From: Natronohydrobacter sp.
GTDB taxonomy: Bacteria > Pseudomonadota > Alphaproteobacteria > Rhodobacterales > Rhodobacteraceae
NCBI GenBank assembly: GCA_030603695.1
Contig: JAUVXF010000020.1
Span: 1 to 50,879, forward strand
DNA length: 50,879 nucleotides
Reading direction: 5' to 3'
The notes beneath the pieces are model-generated. The model was not told where the DNA came from. It saw only the letters and a program-made list of their open reading frames with translations, and did not search any database. The translations under genes were made by a program, and so were the position numbers. The first letter of the stretch is position 1; every line of letters starts with the position of its first letter. Positions 18,345 through 26,156 of this stretch are shown piece after piece.

Positions 18345-19097
18345 ATGACCAGAGTATCCCCCAAAACGCTCTCTTTTTCGCAAGAATGCAATGATTGCCC
18401 GATCCGCCACCGGGCGGTGTGCGCACGGTGTGAGGCGGATGAACTGACGCAGCTGGAGCAGATCAAATATTACCGCAGTTTTGAAGCGGGTCAGACTGTT
18501 GTCTGGGCGGGTGACAAGATGGATTTCGTGGCCTCGGTTGTGACCGGGATTGCCACGCTAAGTCAGACCATGGAAGACGGGCGGCGGCAGATGGTGGGGT
18601 TGCTGCTGCCCTCGGATTTCGCAGGCCGGCCGGGGCGTGAAACATCGGCCTATGATGTGACGGCGGCCACGGATCTGGTGATGTGCTGTTTCCGCAAGAA
18701 ACCGTTTGAAGAAATGATGCTGCGCACCCCTCATATTGGCCAGCGCTTGTTGGAAATGACGCTGGATGAATTGGATGCCGCGCGTGAATGGATGCTGCTT
18801 TTGGGCCGCAAGACCGCGCGCGAAAAGATTGCAAGCCTGATCTGCATTATCGCGCGGCGCGATGCGTCATTGCAGCTTAGCGCATCGGATGGGGAATTGC
18901 GCTTTGATCTGCCGCTGACGCGCGAGGCGATGTCGGAATATCTGGGCCTGACGCTGGAAACTGTCAGCCGCCAGATGTCTGCCCTGCGCAAGGAAGGGTT
19001 GATCGTGACCGAAGGCAAGCGCCAGATCGTGATCCCTGATTTCGATGCGCTGCTGGAAGAAACGGGCGATGATTCTGACGGTGGATTCCTGATCTGA
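18345..19097 (+). CDS. fnrL: Oxygen-sensing regulator FnrL (Crp/Fnr family)
   Basis: A 250-aa global regulator that holds a [4Fe-4S] cluster and binds DNA when oxygen is absent. The N-terminal cluster cysteines are C15, C18, C26 and C29 (QECNDCP...VCARC), and the distal ligand is C114 or C115 (VMCCF). A cyclic-nucleotide-binding-like beta-barrel (about 30-130), a dimerisation helix (about 133-155) and a winged helix-turn-helix follow. The recognition helix reads ETVSRQ, the E--SR pattern that reads TTGAT. The next in-frame ATG would remove the cysteines, so ATG 18345 stands, although no clear Shine-Dalgarno precedes it. It sits between hemN and the cco genes, its likely targets. Confidence 0.95.
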   Translation: MTRVSPKTLSFSQECNDCPIRHRAVCARCEADELTQLEQIKYYRSFEAGQTVVWAGDKMDFVASVVTGIATLSQTMEDGRRQMVGLLLPSDFAGRPGRETSAYDVTAATDLVMCCFRKKPFEEMMLRTPHIGQRLLEMTLDELDAAREWMLLLGRKTAREKIASLICIIARRDASLQLSASDGELRFDLPLTREAMSEYLGLTLETVSRQMSALRKEGLIVTEGKRQIVIPDFDALLEETGDDSDGGFLI

Positions 19098-19118
19098 CAC
19101 TGGCAAAGCCGGTGCAAC

Positions 19119-19144
19119 CGCGCCCTGTGATTGTGGCGCGTTTG
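19119..19144 (+). terminator. Possible weak terminator after fnrL
   Basis: A 6-bp GC stem (CGCGCC at 19119-19124 with GGCGCG at 19135-19140), 10-base loop and a short TTTGT tail, 21 bases after the fnrL stop. The stem is short and the tail weak, so readthrough is possible. Confidence 0.4.
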
Positions 19145-19271
19145 TGTCATCCATAGGTTTATCATCTGTTAAGATTTCTTGATTTTGTCCTGAAATCGCC
19201 TTGCCGTTGAAATGGTATGTCCAGAACGGAAGGCGCGCTGCCTTTCTGTGTGCAGTGCAGCGGAGGACAAT

Positions 19272-19325
19272 ATGATTGCCAATTTCGCCAAGTTACAGTG
19301 GCACAGTTCGGGGTGCCGCCTGTGA
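19272..19325 (+). CDS. Candidate 17-codon leader peptide
   Basis: ATG 19272 has a strong Shine-Dalgarno (GGAGGA at 19262-19267) and encodes MIANFAKLQWHSSGCRL. Its stop (19323-19325) overlaps the GTG at 19322 of the downstream membrane protein as GTGA. It may serve translational coupling or be a regulatory leader. It could also be the shifted start of a single gene broken by a frameshift. Nothing proves that it is translated. Confidence 0.4.
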   Translation: MIANFAKLQWHSSGCRL

Positions 19326-19834
19326 CGCAGCCCTTGCAAATGCCCGGCCTTGGCCCGCTTTCAGCGTCGCAACCTTTCGAGTGGGACAGGGATCAGCCTG
19401 TCTTGCTGGCCAGTAGCACGGCCCGCGCGCCTGCATGCGGGCTGCCATCAGAGCCGCGCAAATGGCGCGGTGTCTTGTTGTCCACTGTGCTGGGTCTGGC
19501 CTTTGTGACGGGTTTGGCGGTGGAATGGGGGCTGTGGGAAATGCCCATATTGCGCAACCCCGCCACCCTCGGAATGCAGGGCGCAAATGCCCAACCCGAC
19601 AGCCTGCCGCAGGGGCTGATTGTCTATGATCTGGCCCAATACCGGCGCTTTGCCAGCGGGCTGCGCCAAATGGGGCAGGGTGATCTTGTTGCCTATGCCG
19701 GGGTGGTGCGGCGCGATTTGCAGGCCGCGCCGCCCTTCATGGCCCCGTTTCACACAGACGCCCTGTTTGTGATAGAGGCCGAAATCGCCCGGCGGCAGGC
19801 CCTTGCCCCTGCGGCGTGGTTTACCGCGCCATGA
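19322..19834 (+). CDS. Unrecognised single-pass membrane protein between fnrL and usp
   Basis: I do not recognise this 170-aa protein. The first 45 residues are Pro/Ser-rich and polar. One hydrophobic segment follows (about 50-69, RGVLLSTVLGLAFVTGLAVEWG), then a soluble C-terminal domain with GLIVYDLAQYRRFASGLRQM and FHTDALFVIEAEIARRQAL. The frame is open from ATG 19217, but that ATG has no Shine-Dalgarno and codons before 19322 show much less G/C at third positions. GTG 19322 overlaps the stop of a 17-codon leader ORF with a strong ribosome site (19272-19325), which suggests coupled translation. The 3' end overlaps the convergent usp gene by 14 bases. Its place in the FNR cluster hints at a respiration-related envelope role, but that is only context. 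Confidence 0.6.
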   Translation: MTQPLQMPGLGPLSASQPFEWDRDQPVLLASSTARAPACGLPSEPRKWRGVLLSTVLGLAFVTGLAVEWGLWEMPILRNPATLGMQGANAQPDSLPQGLIVYDLAQYRRFASGLRQMGQGDLVAYAGVVRRDLQAAPPFMAPFHTDALFVIEAEIARRQALAPAAWFTAP

Positions 19835-20660
19835 ACACGGGCAGGCTGGTTTCTTCCAGCAGGTTGCGCGTGGTGCCCCCCAAAATGGCCTGACGCAAGC
19901 GCGAATGGCTATAGGCCCCGATCACCAGCAGATCGGCGGCCTGATCCGTGGCATGACGCCGCAGCACATCGCTGATGCGCGGAAGGGTGCGGGCCACCAC
20001 CGAGACATCCACCTGCACCCCATGGCGCACAAGCATCTGTGTCAGCAGCCCGCCTGGGTCTGACCGTTCGGGGCCATGGCTGGGCGGGTCTATGACAACA
20101 ACATTCACCAGATCGGCCTGTTTGAGCAAGGGCAGGGCTGCGCGGGCTGCGTGCAAGGCCTCGTCGCTTTGGTTCCATGCCAGCACGATCTTGGCGAAAT
20201 CCGGCAGCGCCGCGCCGGGCTGTGGCAGGATAAGAACAGGGGAATCGCCTTCAAAAAGGGCGGCTTCCAGAATGATTTCATCTTGCGGGCCGCGCGTTTC
20301 GCCATAGGGGCGGGGCAGCACCACCAAATCGCAAAACCTTGATTTCAGGCCAACAAATCCGTTTATCCCGCCCAATGTCAGAACCGCGTTATCCACGCTC
20401 CAGCGGATATCGCTTTGGCGCAGATGGGTGCGCGCCAGCGCTTCCAGCGTTTCTGCGCGGCTGCGCGCCTGATCCAGCGCATCCTGATACACGATTGCAG
20501 GGGCACCAGCATAAAAGCCCACGCTTTGTGTGGTATCTATGCCAAGCGCGCAGATTTCCAGATGTGCATCATGGCGTTGCGCCAGTTGAATAGCGGAATC
20601 CAGTTGCGCGGTGGCGTCGGTTTCGGATGCCAGAAAGGTGCAGATGGATTTATAGGCCAT
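19821..20660 (-). CDS. Universal stress protein, tandem-domain
   Basis: A 279-aa protein with two UspA folds. The N-terminal one (about 1-145) opens with AYKSICTFLAS and is degenerate. The C-terminal one (about 150-279) ends in the ATP-binding-type motif DLLVIGAYSHSRLRQAILGGTTRNLL, the G-2x-G-9x-G(S/T) pattern. ATG 20660 is chosen for its AGGAGA Shine-Dalgarno (minus strand, about 20670-20675); the frame extends to 20792, but that part is intergenic. It diverges from ccoN over the FNR box at 20754-20767, and a UspA-type gene in this place is known to be FnrL-controlled in Rhodobacter. A low-oxygen survival role is inferred. Confidence 0.9.
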   Translation of the reverse strand: MAYKSICTFLASETDATAQLDSAIQLAQRHDAHLEICALGIDTTQSVGFYAGAPAIVYQDALDQARSRAETLEALARTHLRQSDIRWSVDNAVLTLGGINGFVGLKSRFCDLVVLPRPYGETRGPQDEIILEAALFEGDSPVLILPQPGAALPDFAKIVLAWNQSDEALHAARAALPLLKQADLVNVVVIDPPSHGPERSDPGGLLTQMLVRHGVQVDVSVVARTLPRISDVLRRHATDQAADLLVIGAYSHSRLRQAILGGTTRNLLEETSLPVFMAR

Positions 20661-20753
20661 TGGCTGATCTCCTCTTAGTCGCGATACGCCCCAAGGCTGA
20701 CGGAAAAAAATCTGCCCGGCGATGATCTCACGCAAGACATCGGGCCATAGTTT

Positions 20754-20767
20754 TTGACCTGAATCAA
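20754..20767. promoter_or_regulatory. FNR box between usp and ccoN
   Basis: TTGACCTGAATCAA fits TTGA(C/T)-N4-ATCAA. Its centre is at 20760.5. Class II geometry would place a ccoN start near 20802 (about 60-base leader) and a usp start near 20719 (about 59-base leader), so one box could serve both divergent promoters. The promoter positions are inferred from spacing only. Confidence 0.85.
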
Positions 20768-20862
20768 AGCCCTCTTTCGAGACCCGTGACAAAAGGCATC
20801 ATGCAAATCTGTTTCTGTCGCGGATATTTAAGGCGGCAGAGGCGACAAAAAGGGACGCGAAC

Positions 20863-22470
20863 ATGTGGGATTACATTAAGCTTGCCGTGCTGGGATTGGT
20901 TGTGGTGGTTGCCGCAATCGCTGCCAGCATGGCACGCGATTTGCCTTATCTTGTTCATATGCTGGTCATCATGCTTGCAAGTGCTGTGACCCTCATATGG
21001 CTGATCCGCCGGGTGGGAGAGCCTGTGCCGGCAGCAAATCCAAATGAATATATGGATGGGCCGATTCGTTTTGGTGTGATCGCCACGGCGCTTTGGGGCG
21101 TTGTGGGGTTTCTGGTCGGGGTGATTATTGCCTTTCAGCTGGCCTGGCCAAACCTGAATTTTGAATGGGCACAGGGCTATCTTAATTTTGGGCGTCTGCG
21201 CCCCTTGCATACCTCTGCCGTGATCTTCGCCTTTGGGGGCAATGCCCTGATTGCGTCTGCCTTTTATGTGGTGCAGCGCACTTCGGCCGCGCGGCTTTGG
21301 GGTGGGGGCCTGGCATGGTTCGTGTTCTGGGGCTATCAGCTGTTTATCGTGATGGCCGCAACCGGCTATGTGCTGGGTTCCACCCAAGGCAATGAATATG
21401 CCGAACCCGAATGGCTGACCGATCTGTGGCTGACGATTGTCTGGGTGGCGTTCCTGCTAGTGTTCATGGGCACGATCATCAAACGCCGCGAGCCGCATAT
21501 CTATGTGGCCAACTGGTTTTATATGGCCTTCATCGTCACAGTGGCCATGCTGCACCTGATCAATAACCTGGCTATCCCGGTTTCGCTGCTTGGGTCTAAA
21601 TCCGTGCCTGTGTGGTCTGGCGTGCAATCGGCGATGATCCAGTGGTGGTATGGCCATAACGCCGTGGGCTTTTTCCTGACGGCCGGTTTTCTGGGGATGA
21701 TGTATTATTTCATCCCCAAACAGGCCGAACGCCCTGTCTATAGCTACAAGCTGTCGATCATGCATTTCTGGGCGCTGATCTTCCTCTATATCTGGGCAGG
21801 CCCGCACCATCTGCATTACACAGCGCTGCCTGACTGGGCGCAAACGCTGGGCATGACATTCTCCATCATGCTGTGGATGCCGTCCTGGGGCGGGATGATC
21901 AACGGTCTGATGACGCTCTCTGGCGCCTGGGACAAGCTGCGCACCGATCCGATCATTCGGATGATGGTGGTGGCCGTAGGCTTTTACGGCATGGCAACCT
22001 TTGAAGGGCCGATGATGTCCATCAAGGCGGTAAATTCGCTGTCGCATTACACCGACTGGACAATCGGGCATGTGCATTCCGGCGCGCTGGGCTGGAACGG
22101 CATGATCACCTTCGGGATGCTGTATTACCTTGTGCCAAAGCTGTGGCAGCGGCAGGGGCTGTATAGCCTGCGTCTGGTAAGCTGGCATTTCTGGCTGGCC
22201 ACAATCGGGATCGTTCTTTACGCGGCCTCGATGTGGGTAACAGGGATCATGGAAGGCCTGATGTGGCGCGAAGTGGATGCACAGGGTTTCCTTGTCAACT
22301 CTTTCGCAGATACGGTTGCCGCGAAATTCCCGATGTATGTGGTGCGGGGCTTGGGCGGAACGCTGTTCCTGCTGGGCGCGATCATCATGTGCTATAACCT
22401 GTGGAAAACTGTGACCAGCACGGCAGAGCGTTCGCCTGCCCGTGCCGGTTCCGCAGTGCCCGCTGAATAA
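20863..22470 (+). CDS. ccoN: cbb3-type cytochrome c oxidase subunit I
   Basis: The 535-aa catalytic subunit of the high-affinity oxidase. It reduces O2 to water and pumps protons in the inner membrane. About 12 transmembrane helices are visible. Candidate metal ligands are H116 (RPLHTSA, low-spin haem), H265 (WYGHNAVG, CuB), H315 and H316 (GPHHLHY, CuB), and H403 and H405 (GHVHSG, haems). The cbb3-specific Tyr lies beside the H265 motif. The N-terminus is preceded by an AAGGGA Shine-Dalgarno. It is the first gene of ccoNOQP, with ccoO 14 bases downstream, under the FNR box at 20754. Confidence 0.97.
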   Translation: MWDYIKLAVLGLVVVVAAIAASMARDLPYLVHMLVIMLASAVTLIWLIRRVGEPVPAANPNEYMDGPIRFGVIATALWGVVGFLVGVIIAFQLAWPNLNFEWAQGYLNFGRLRPLHTSAVIFAFGGNALIASAFYVVQRTSAARLWGGGLAWFVFWGYQLFIVMAATGYVLGSTQGNEYAEPEWLTDLWLTIVWVAFLLVFMGTIIKRREPHIYVANWFYMAFIVTVAMLHLINNLAIPVSLLGSKSVPVWSGVQSAMIQWWYGHNAVGFFLTAGFLGMMYYFIPKQAERPVYSYKLSIMHFWALIFLYIWAGPHHLHYTALPDWAQTLGMTFSIMLWMPSWGGMINGLMTLSGAWDKLRTDPIIRMMVVAVGFYGMATFEGPMMSIKAVNSLSHYTDWTIGHVHSGALGWNGMITFGMLYYLVPKLWQRQGLYSLRLVSWHFWLATIGIVLYAASMWVTGIMEGLMWREVDAQGFLVNSFADTVAAKFPMYVVRGLGGTLFLLGAIIMCYNLWKTVTSTAERSPARAGSAVPAE

Positions 22471-22484
22471 CGGAGGGCGCGAGA

Positions 22485-23213
22485 ATGGGAATTCTTGACC
22501 ATCACAAGAAAATCGAAACGCATGCCACATTGCTTTTGGTGCTGTCGTTTCTGGTCGTCACCATCGGGGGGATCGTGCAGATCGTGCCCTTGTTCTATCT
22601 GGACAACACGATCGAGAAAGTAGAGGGCATGCGCCCCTATTCCCCGCTGGAGATCAAGGGCCGCGAAATCTATCTGCGCGAGGGCTGCTATGTCTGCCAC
22701 AGCCAGATGATCCGCCCCATGCGCGACGAGGTGGAGCGCTATGGCCATTACTCGCTGGCGGCGGAATCGATGTATGATCATCCGTTCCAGTGGGGTTCCA
22801 AGCGCACAGGGCCAGACTTGGCCCGTCTGGGCGGGCGCTACAGTGATGACTGGCATGTGCAGCACATGATGGACCCGCGCGCGGTTGTGCCGGAATCGAT
22901 CATGCCCTCTTACGGGTTCATGATGGATCGGGTGCTGACCCGCACAGATGCCGAACATGTGCGCGATATCATGCGTGTGTATCGCACGCTGGGCCATCCC
23001 TATACCGATGAGATGATGGAAAATGCGATCACCGATTTCTTCGCGCAGGTAGATGAATTTGGCGATCCTGTTGCAGACCGCTACCCCGGCGCGCAGCAGC
23101 GCAACTTTGACGGCCAGCCGCAGCTGACAGAAATGGATGCGATCATCGCCTATATGCAAATGCTGGGCACGCTGGTTGATTTTGAAACCTTTGTGCCAGT
23201 GGCCAATCGGTAA
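22485..23213 (+). CDS. ccoO: cbb3-type cytochrome c oxidase subunit II (mono-haem)
   Basis: A 242-aa membrane-anchored cytochrome c. One N-terminal helix (about 15-40) precedes a periplasmic haem-c domain with CYVCH (68-72) and a likely axial Met in SIMPSYGFM. It passes electrons from CcoP to the CcoN haem b. The [20 protein letters not shown] block is the family signature. A GGAG Shine-Dalgarno precedes the ATG. It sits between ccoN and ccoQ in the usual order. Confidence 0.97.
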   Translation: MGILDHHKKIETHATLLLVLSFLVVTIGGIVQIVPLFYLDNTIEKVEGMRPYSPLEIKGREIYLREGCYVCHSQMIRPMRDEVERYGHYSLAAESMYDHPFQWGSKRTGPDLARLGGRYSDDWHVQHMMDPRAVVPESIMPSYGFMMDRVLTRTDAEHVRDIMRVYRTLGHPYTDEMMENAITDFFAQVDEFGDPVADRYPGAQQRNFDGQPQLTEMDAIIAYMQMLGTLVDFETFVPVANR

Positions 23214-23224
23214 GGGGGCAAGGC

Positions 23225-23443
23225 ATGGAAACCTATACCTGGCTGCGCGCCTTTGCCGATAGCTGGCATTTGCTGTTCATGTTCTGCTTTTTCATCGGGG
23301 TGTTTGTCTTCATCCTGCGCCCCGGTGCGAACAAGGTGCATGATGACACTGCGAACATGATTTTCCGCAATGATGACAAACCGCAGGGGGACGAAAGCGC
23401 CCCGCGTGCGGGGCGCCACCAAGAACCGAAAGAGGCCCGCTGA
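23225..23443 (+). CDS. ccoQ: cbb3-type oxidase subunit CcoQ
   Basis: A 72-aa single-helix protein (helix about 12-32, WHLLFMFCFFIGVFVFILRPG) with a charged cytoplasmic tail, typical of CcoQ, which stabilises the core oxidase and in Rhodobacter affects oxygen signalling. It has a GGGGGC-type ribosome site upstream. Its stop overlaps the ccoP start (TGATG), which gives tight coupling. Assignment relies mainly on position and architecture, because CcoQ is poorly conserved in sequence. Confidence 0.9.
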   Translation: METYTWLRAFADSWHLLFMFCFFIGVFVFILRPGANKVHDDTANMIFRNDDKPQGDESAPRAGRHQEPKEAR

Positions 23444-24363
23444 TGGCTGACAATTCCGACAACAAGGTCAGACCCGCGTCGCGGCAATACCCTGATCCGG
23501 GCGTAAAGCTGCGGCAAGACCCGCCCACCACCGGCCATAGCTGGGACGGGATCGAGGAATATGACAACCCGATGCCACGCTGGTGGGTGTGGATTTTCAT
23601 TCTCACGGTCATCTGGGCGCTGGGCTATTGGGTGGCCTATCCGGCATGGCCGGGCATCCAAAGCTCTACCGCCGGGATGCTGGGCTATTCCTCGCGCGCC
23701 AATGTCGCCACCGATATCTCAGAGTTCGAGGCCCGCAACGAGCAATTCTTCGTGCAACTGGTGGAAACCGATCTGGATTCCATCCGCGACAATGACGAAT
23801 TGCACCGCTTTGCGGTGAATGCGGGCGCATCGGTATTCCGGGCGCAATGTTCGCAATGCCACGGCACAGGCGGCGCGGGGGTGCAGGCTTCGGGCTTTCC
23901 CAACTTGCTGGATGATGACTGGCTGTGGGGCGGCACGATGGAAGATATCGTAACCACCGTCACATGGGGCATTCGCAATCTGGATTACGCAGATGCCCGC
24001 TATTCGGCCATGCCAGCCTTCGGGCAGGATGGCTTGCTGGAAAGTGAAGAGATTGATCAGGTTGTCAATTTCGTGCTGTCCTTGTCCGGGGCGGATCATG
24101 ACAGCGCGCTGGCCGCGGGCGGGGCAGAGTTGTTTGATATCAACTGTGCCTCTTGCCACGGTGTTGGCGGCGAGGGGGATTACTTCATCGGCGCACCCGC
24201 GTTGAACAATCAGGTCTGGCTTTATGGCGGCACGCCAGAGGCCATTCGGGAATCGATCTATTATTCCCGCTTCGGGGTGATGCCCGGTTTTGAAACCCGC
24301 CTGCGTGAAGCTGAAATTCGCGCTGTGGCCGCTTATGTCCATCAGCTTGGTGGCGGGCAGTAA
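23443..24363 (+). CDS. ccoP: cbb3-type cytochrome c oxidase subunit III (di-haem)
   Basis: A 306-aa di-haem cytochrome c that takes electrons from soluble or c-y cytochromes. The N-terminal cytoplasmic part has the family motif WDGIEEYDNPMPRWW, a single helix (about 45-65) follows, then two cytochrome c domains with CSQCH (136-140) and CASCH (235-239). It is the last gene of the operon, followed 24 bases on by an intrinsic terminator. Length and motif spacing are normal for CcoP. Confidence 0.97.
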   Translation: MADNSDNKVRPASRQYPDPGVKLRQDPPTTGHSWDGIEEYDNPMPRWWVWIFILTVIWALGYWVAYPAWPGIQSSTAGMLGYSSRANVATDISEFEARNEQFFVQLVETDLDSIRDNDELHRFAVNAGASVFRAQCSQCHGTGGAGVQASGFPNLLDDDWLWGGTMEDIVTTVTWGIRNLDYADARYSAMPAFGQDGLLESEEIDQVVNFVLSLSGADHDSALAAGGAELFDINCASCHGVGGEGDYFIGAPALNNQVWLYGGTPEAIRESIYYSRFGVMPGFETRLREAEIRAVAAYVHQLGGGQ

Positions 24364-24387
24364 GCGCTTGTAACCGGCCTGATTTTG

Positions 24388-24419
24388 AAAGCCCCCGCGC
24401 TACCGGTGCGGGGGCTTTT
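24388..24419 (+). terminator. Terminator of ccoNOQP
   Basis: Perfect 11-bp stem (AAAGCCCCCGC at 24388-24398 with GCGGGGGCTTT at 24408-24418), 9-base loop and a short T-run, placed just past ccoP. It separates ccoNOQP from the following intergenic FNR elements. Confidence 0.88.
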
Positions 24420-24478
24420 GCATGGCGGGCTCAGGGCTTGCGACATGATGTCATCTGTTATCCGGGCCACCAAAATAT

Positions 24479-24492
24479 TTGATCTGCATCAA
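24479..24492. promoter_or_regulatory. Orphan FNR box between ccoP and ccoG
   Basis: TTGATCTGCATCAA is a perfect TTGAT-N4-ATCAA palindrome, a closer match to the consensus than the box next to ccoG. It is 234 bases from the ccoG start, too far to be its class II site (24654-24667 fills that role). Class II spacing predicts a plus-strand transcript near 24527 that would enter the hairpin at 24547. An upstream activating or repressing site for ccoG is the alternative. Confidence 0.75.
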
Positions 24493-24526
24493 TGAAACAC
24501 GCGCGCAAACACGGCAAAACTTCCTC

Positions 24527-24610
24527 ACGCTCTGCCTTGCAGGGCCACACCGGTCTCTGTTTCCTGTTCGCGCGTGTTGTCAGAGACCGGTGTAACCCTA
24601 TTTTCCCCGA
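24527..24610 (+). ncRNA. Candidate FNR-controlled small RNA with long perfect hairpin
   Basis: ACACCGGTCTCTG (24547-24559) and CAGAGACCGGTGT (24581-24593) form a perfect 13-bp stem with a 21-base loop, followed by aaccctattttcccc. The 5' end (about 24527) is predicted from FNR box spacing. The 3' end is open, since the T-run is interrupted and not a convincing terminator. The span has no convincing coding signal: the 77-codon frame at 24492-24725 lacks a family and starts inside the FNR box. The 362-base gap from ccoP to ccoG holds this, two FNR boxes and the ccoP terminator. Confidence 0.35.
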
Positions 24611-24653
24611 ACGCTGCGGCAAATTGACCAAAGATGCATTTCGTGCACCTCTT

Positions 24654-24667
24654 TTGACACAGGTCAA
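24654..24667. promoter_or_regulatory. FNR box upstream of ccoG
   Basis: TTGACACAGGTCAA, a symmetric TTGAC-N4-GTCAA palindrome. Its centre (24660.5) is 65 bases before the ccoG start, so a class II promoter would begin near 24702 and leave a leader of about 24 bases. This would induce ccoGHIS along with ccoNOQP when oxygen falls. Confidence 0.8.
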
Positions 24668-24725
24668 GGCCCTGAAAGCCGCAACATGGGATCACCACCA
24701 AGACCAGATTGCAGGAGTCGCGTAG

Positions 24726-26156
24726 GTGAGTGCTCAAGACCAAACCCCGCCCAGCCTTTATGCCAAGCGCGAGCCGATCTTTCCGCGCCGGGTGTCTGGC
24801 AGTTTCCGCACGATGAAATGGTGGCTGTTGGCGGCCATGCTGGGGATTTACTATGTAATTCCATGGATTCGCTGGGACAGAGGGCCAGAGATGCCCAATC
24901 AGGCGGTGTTGCTGGATCTGGCCAACCGCCGTTTCTTCTTTTTCATGATCGAAATCTGGCCGCATGAGTTTTATTTCGTTGCGGGCCTGCTGATCATGGC
25001 GGGGATCGGGCTGTTTCTGTTTACCTCTGCGCTTGGGCGGGTGTGGTGCGGCTATGCCTGCCCGCAAACTGTCTGGACAGACCTGTTCATTCAAGTCGAA
25101 CGCTGGATAGAGGGCGACCGAAACGCCCGCCTGCGCCTGCACCGCCAGAAATGGAACTTGGAAAAAATTCGCAAATACGGGCTGAAATGGGCGGTGTGGT
25201 TTCTGATTGGCATGGCCACAGGCGGCGCATGGGTGTTCTATTTTGCCGATGCGCCAACGCTGTTTGTCAATCTGTTCACCGGGCAGGCACATCCGGTTGC
25301 CTATCTGACAGTGCTGATCCTGACGATGACAACATTCCTGTTTGGCGGGTTTTTCCGCGAACAGGTCTGTATCTATGCCTGCCCATGGCCGCGGATTCAG
25401 GCCGCGATGATGGATGAGGACACGATCACCATTGATTACCGCCATTGGCGCGGAGAGCCGCGCGGCAAGCTGAAAAAAGGTGAGCTTGACCCAAATCAGG
25501 GCGATTGCATTGATTGCATGGCCTGCGTCAATGTCTGCCCGATGGGGATTGATATCCGCAATGGGCAGCAGATGGAGTGCATCACCTGCGGGCTGTGCAT
25601 AGATGCCTGCGACGAGGTGATGGACAGGATCGGCAAGCCGCGCGGGCTGGTGGCCTATATGGCGCTGTCTGACCAAGAGGCAGAGCTTTCGGGCAAGCCG
25701 CAAAAATCGGTCTGGAAGCATATCCTGCGCCCGCGCACCATTCTTTATACCGCGCTCTGGGCCGGGATTGGTGTGGCGCTGGTGGTGGCGCTGTTCATCC
25801 GTGCCGATCTGGATATGAGCGTGGCACCCGTGCGCAACCCCACCCATATCGTGCTGTCAGATGGCACGGTGCGCAATATCTACGATGTGCGCTTGCGCAA
25901 TATGTCACATGAGCCGCGCGATTTCGTGCTGTCCATCACGGAAAACCCCGATCTGGCCCTGTCTATCGAAGGGGAACCCGCCACGCGCGTGACTGTGGCC
26001 CCTGATGAACAGGCGCTGTTGCGCGTCTATCTTTCCGCCCCGCCCGGCACGCAATCGAATACGGCGCAAAGCAGCCCGGTGCGGATATGGGCCTCTATCG
26101 TGGGGGGCACAGAGCGGGTATATTCTGACACAGTATTCAATGGGAGAAACCAATGA
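24726..26156 (+). CDS. ccoG: Cytochrome oxidase assembly protein CcoG (RdxB/FixG)
   Basis: A 476-aa inner-membrane iron-sulphur protein for cbb3 maturation, thought to reduce copper for delivery to CuB. GTG 24726 is the likely start, because AGGAG (24713-24717) sits 8 bases away. Several N-terminal helices include the CPQTVW and CPWPRIQ motifs. Two ferredoxin-type [4Fe-4S] clusters sit near residue 261 (CIDCMACVNVCP) and in the following CITCGLCIDACD. A C-terminal Ig-like domain (FixG_C) closes the protein. It starts the ccoGHIS group and overlaps ccoH by 4 bases. Confidence 0.95.
   Translation: MSAQDQTPPSLYAKREPIFPRRVSGSFRTMKWWLLAAMLGIYYVIPWIRWDRGPEMPNQAVLLDLANRRFFFFMIEIWPHEFYFVAGLLIMAGIGLFLFTSALGRVWCGYACPQTVWTDLFIQVERWIEGDRNARLRLHRQKWNLEKIRKYGLKWAVWFLIGMATGGAWVFYFADAPTLFVNLFTGQAHPVAYLTVLILTMTTFLFGGFFREQVCIYACPWPRIQAAMMDEDTITIDYRHWRGEPRGKLKKGELDPNQGDCIDCMACVNVCPMGIDIRNGQQMECITCGLCIDACDEVMDRIGKPRGLVAYMALSDQEAELSGKPQKSVWKHILRPRTILYTALWAGIGVALVVALFIRADLDMSVAPVRNPTHIVLSDGTVRNIYDVRLRNMSHEPRDFVLSITENPDLALSIEGEPATRVTVAPDEQALLRVYLSAPPGTQSNTAQSSPVRIWASIVGGTERVYSDTVFNGRNQ

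Noticed and set aside
24492-24725. 77-codon plus frame between ccoP and ccoG
   Set aside because: Its ATG lies in the FNR box, it has no ribosome site, and it contains a hairpin and a second FNR box.
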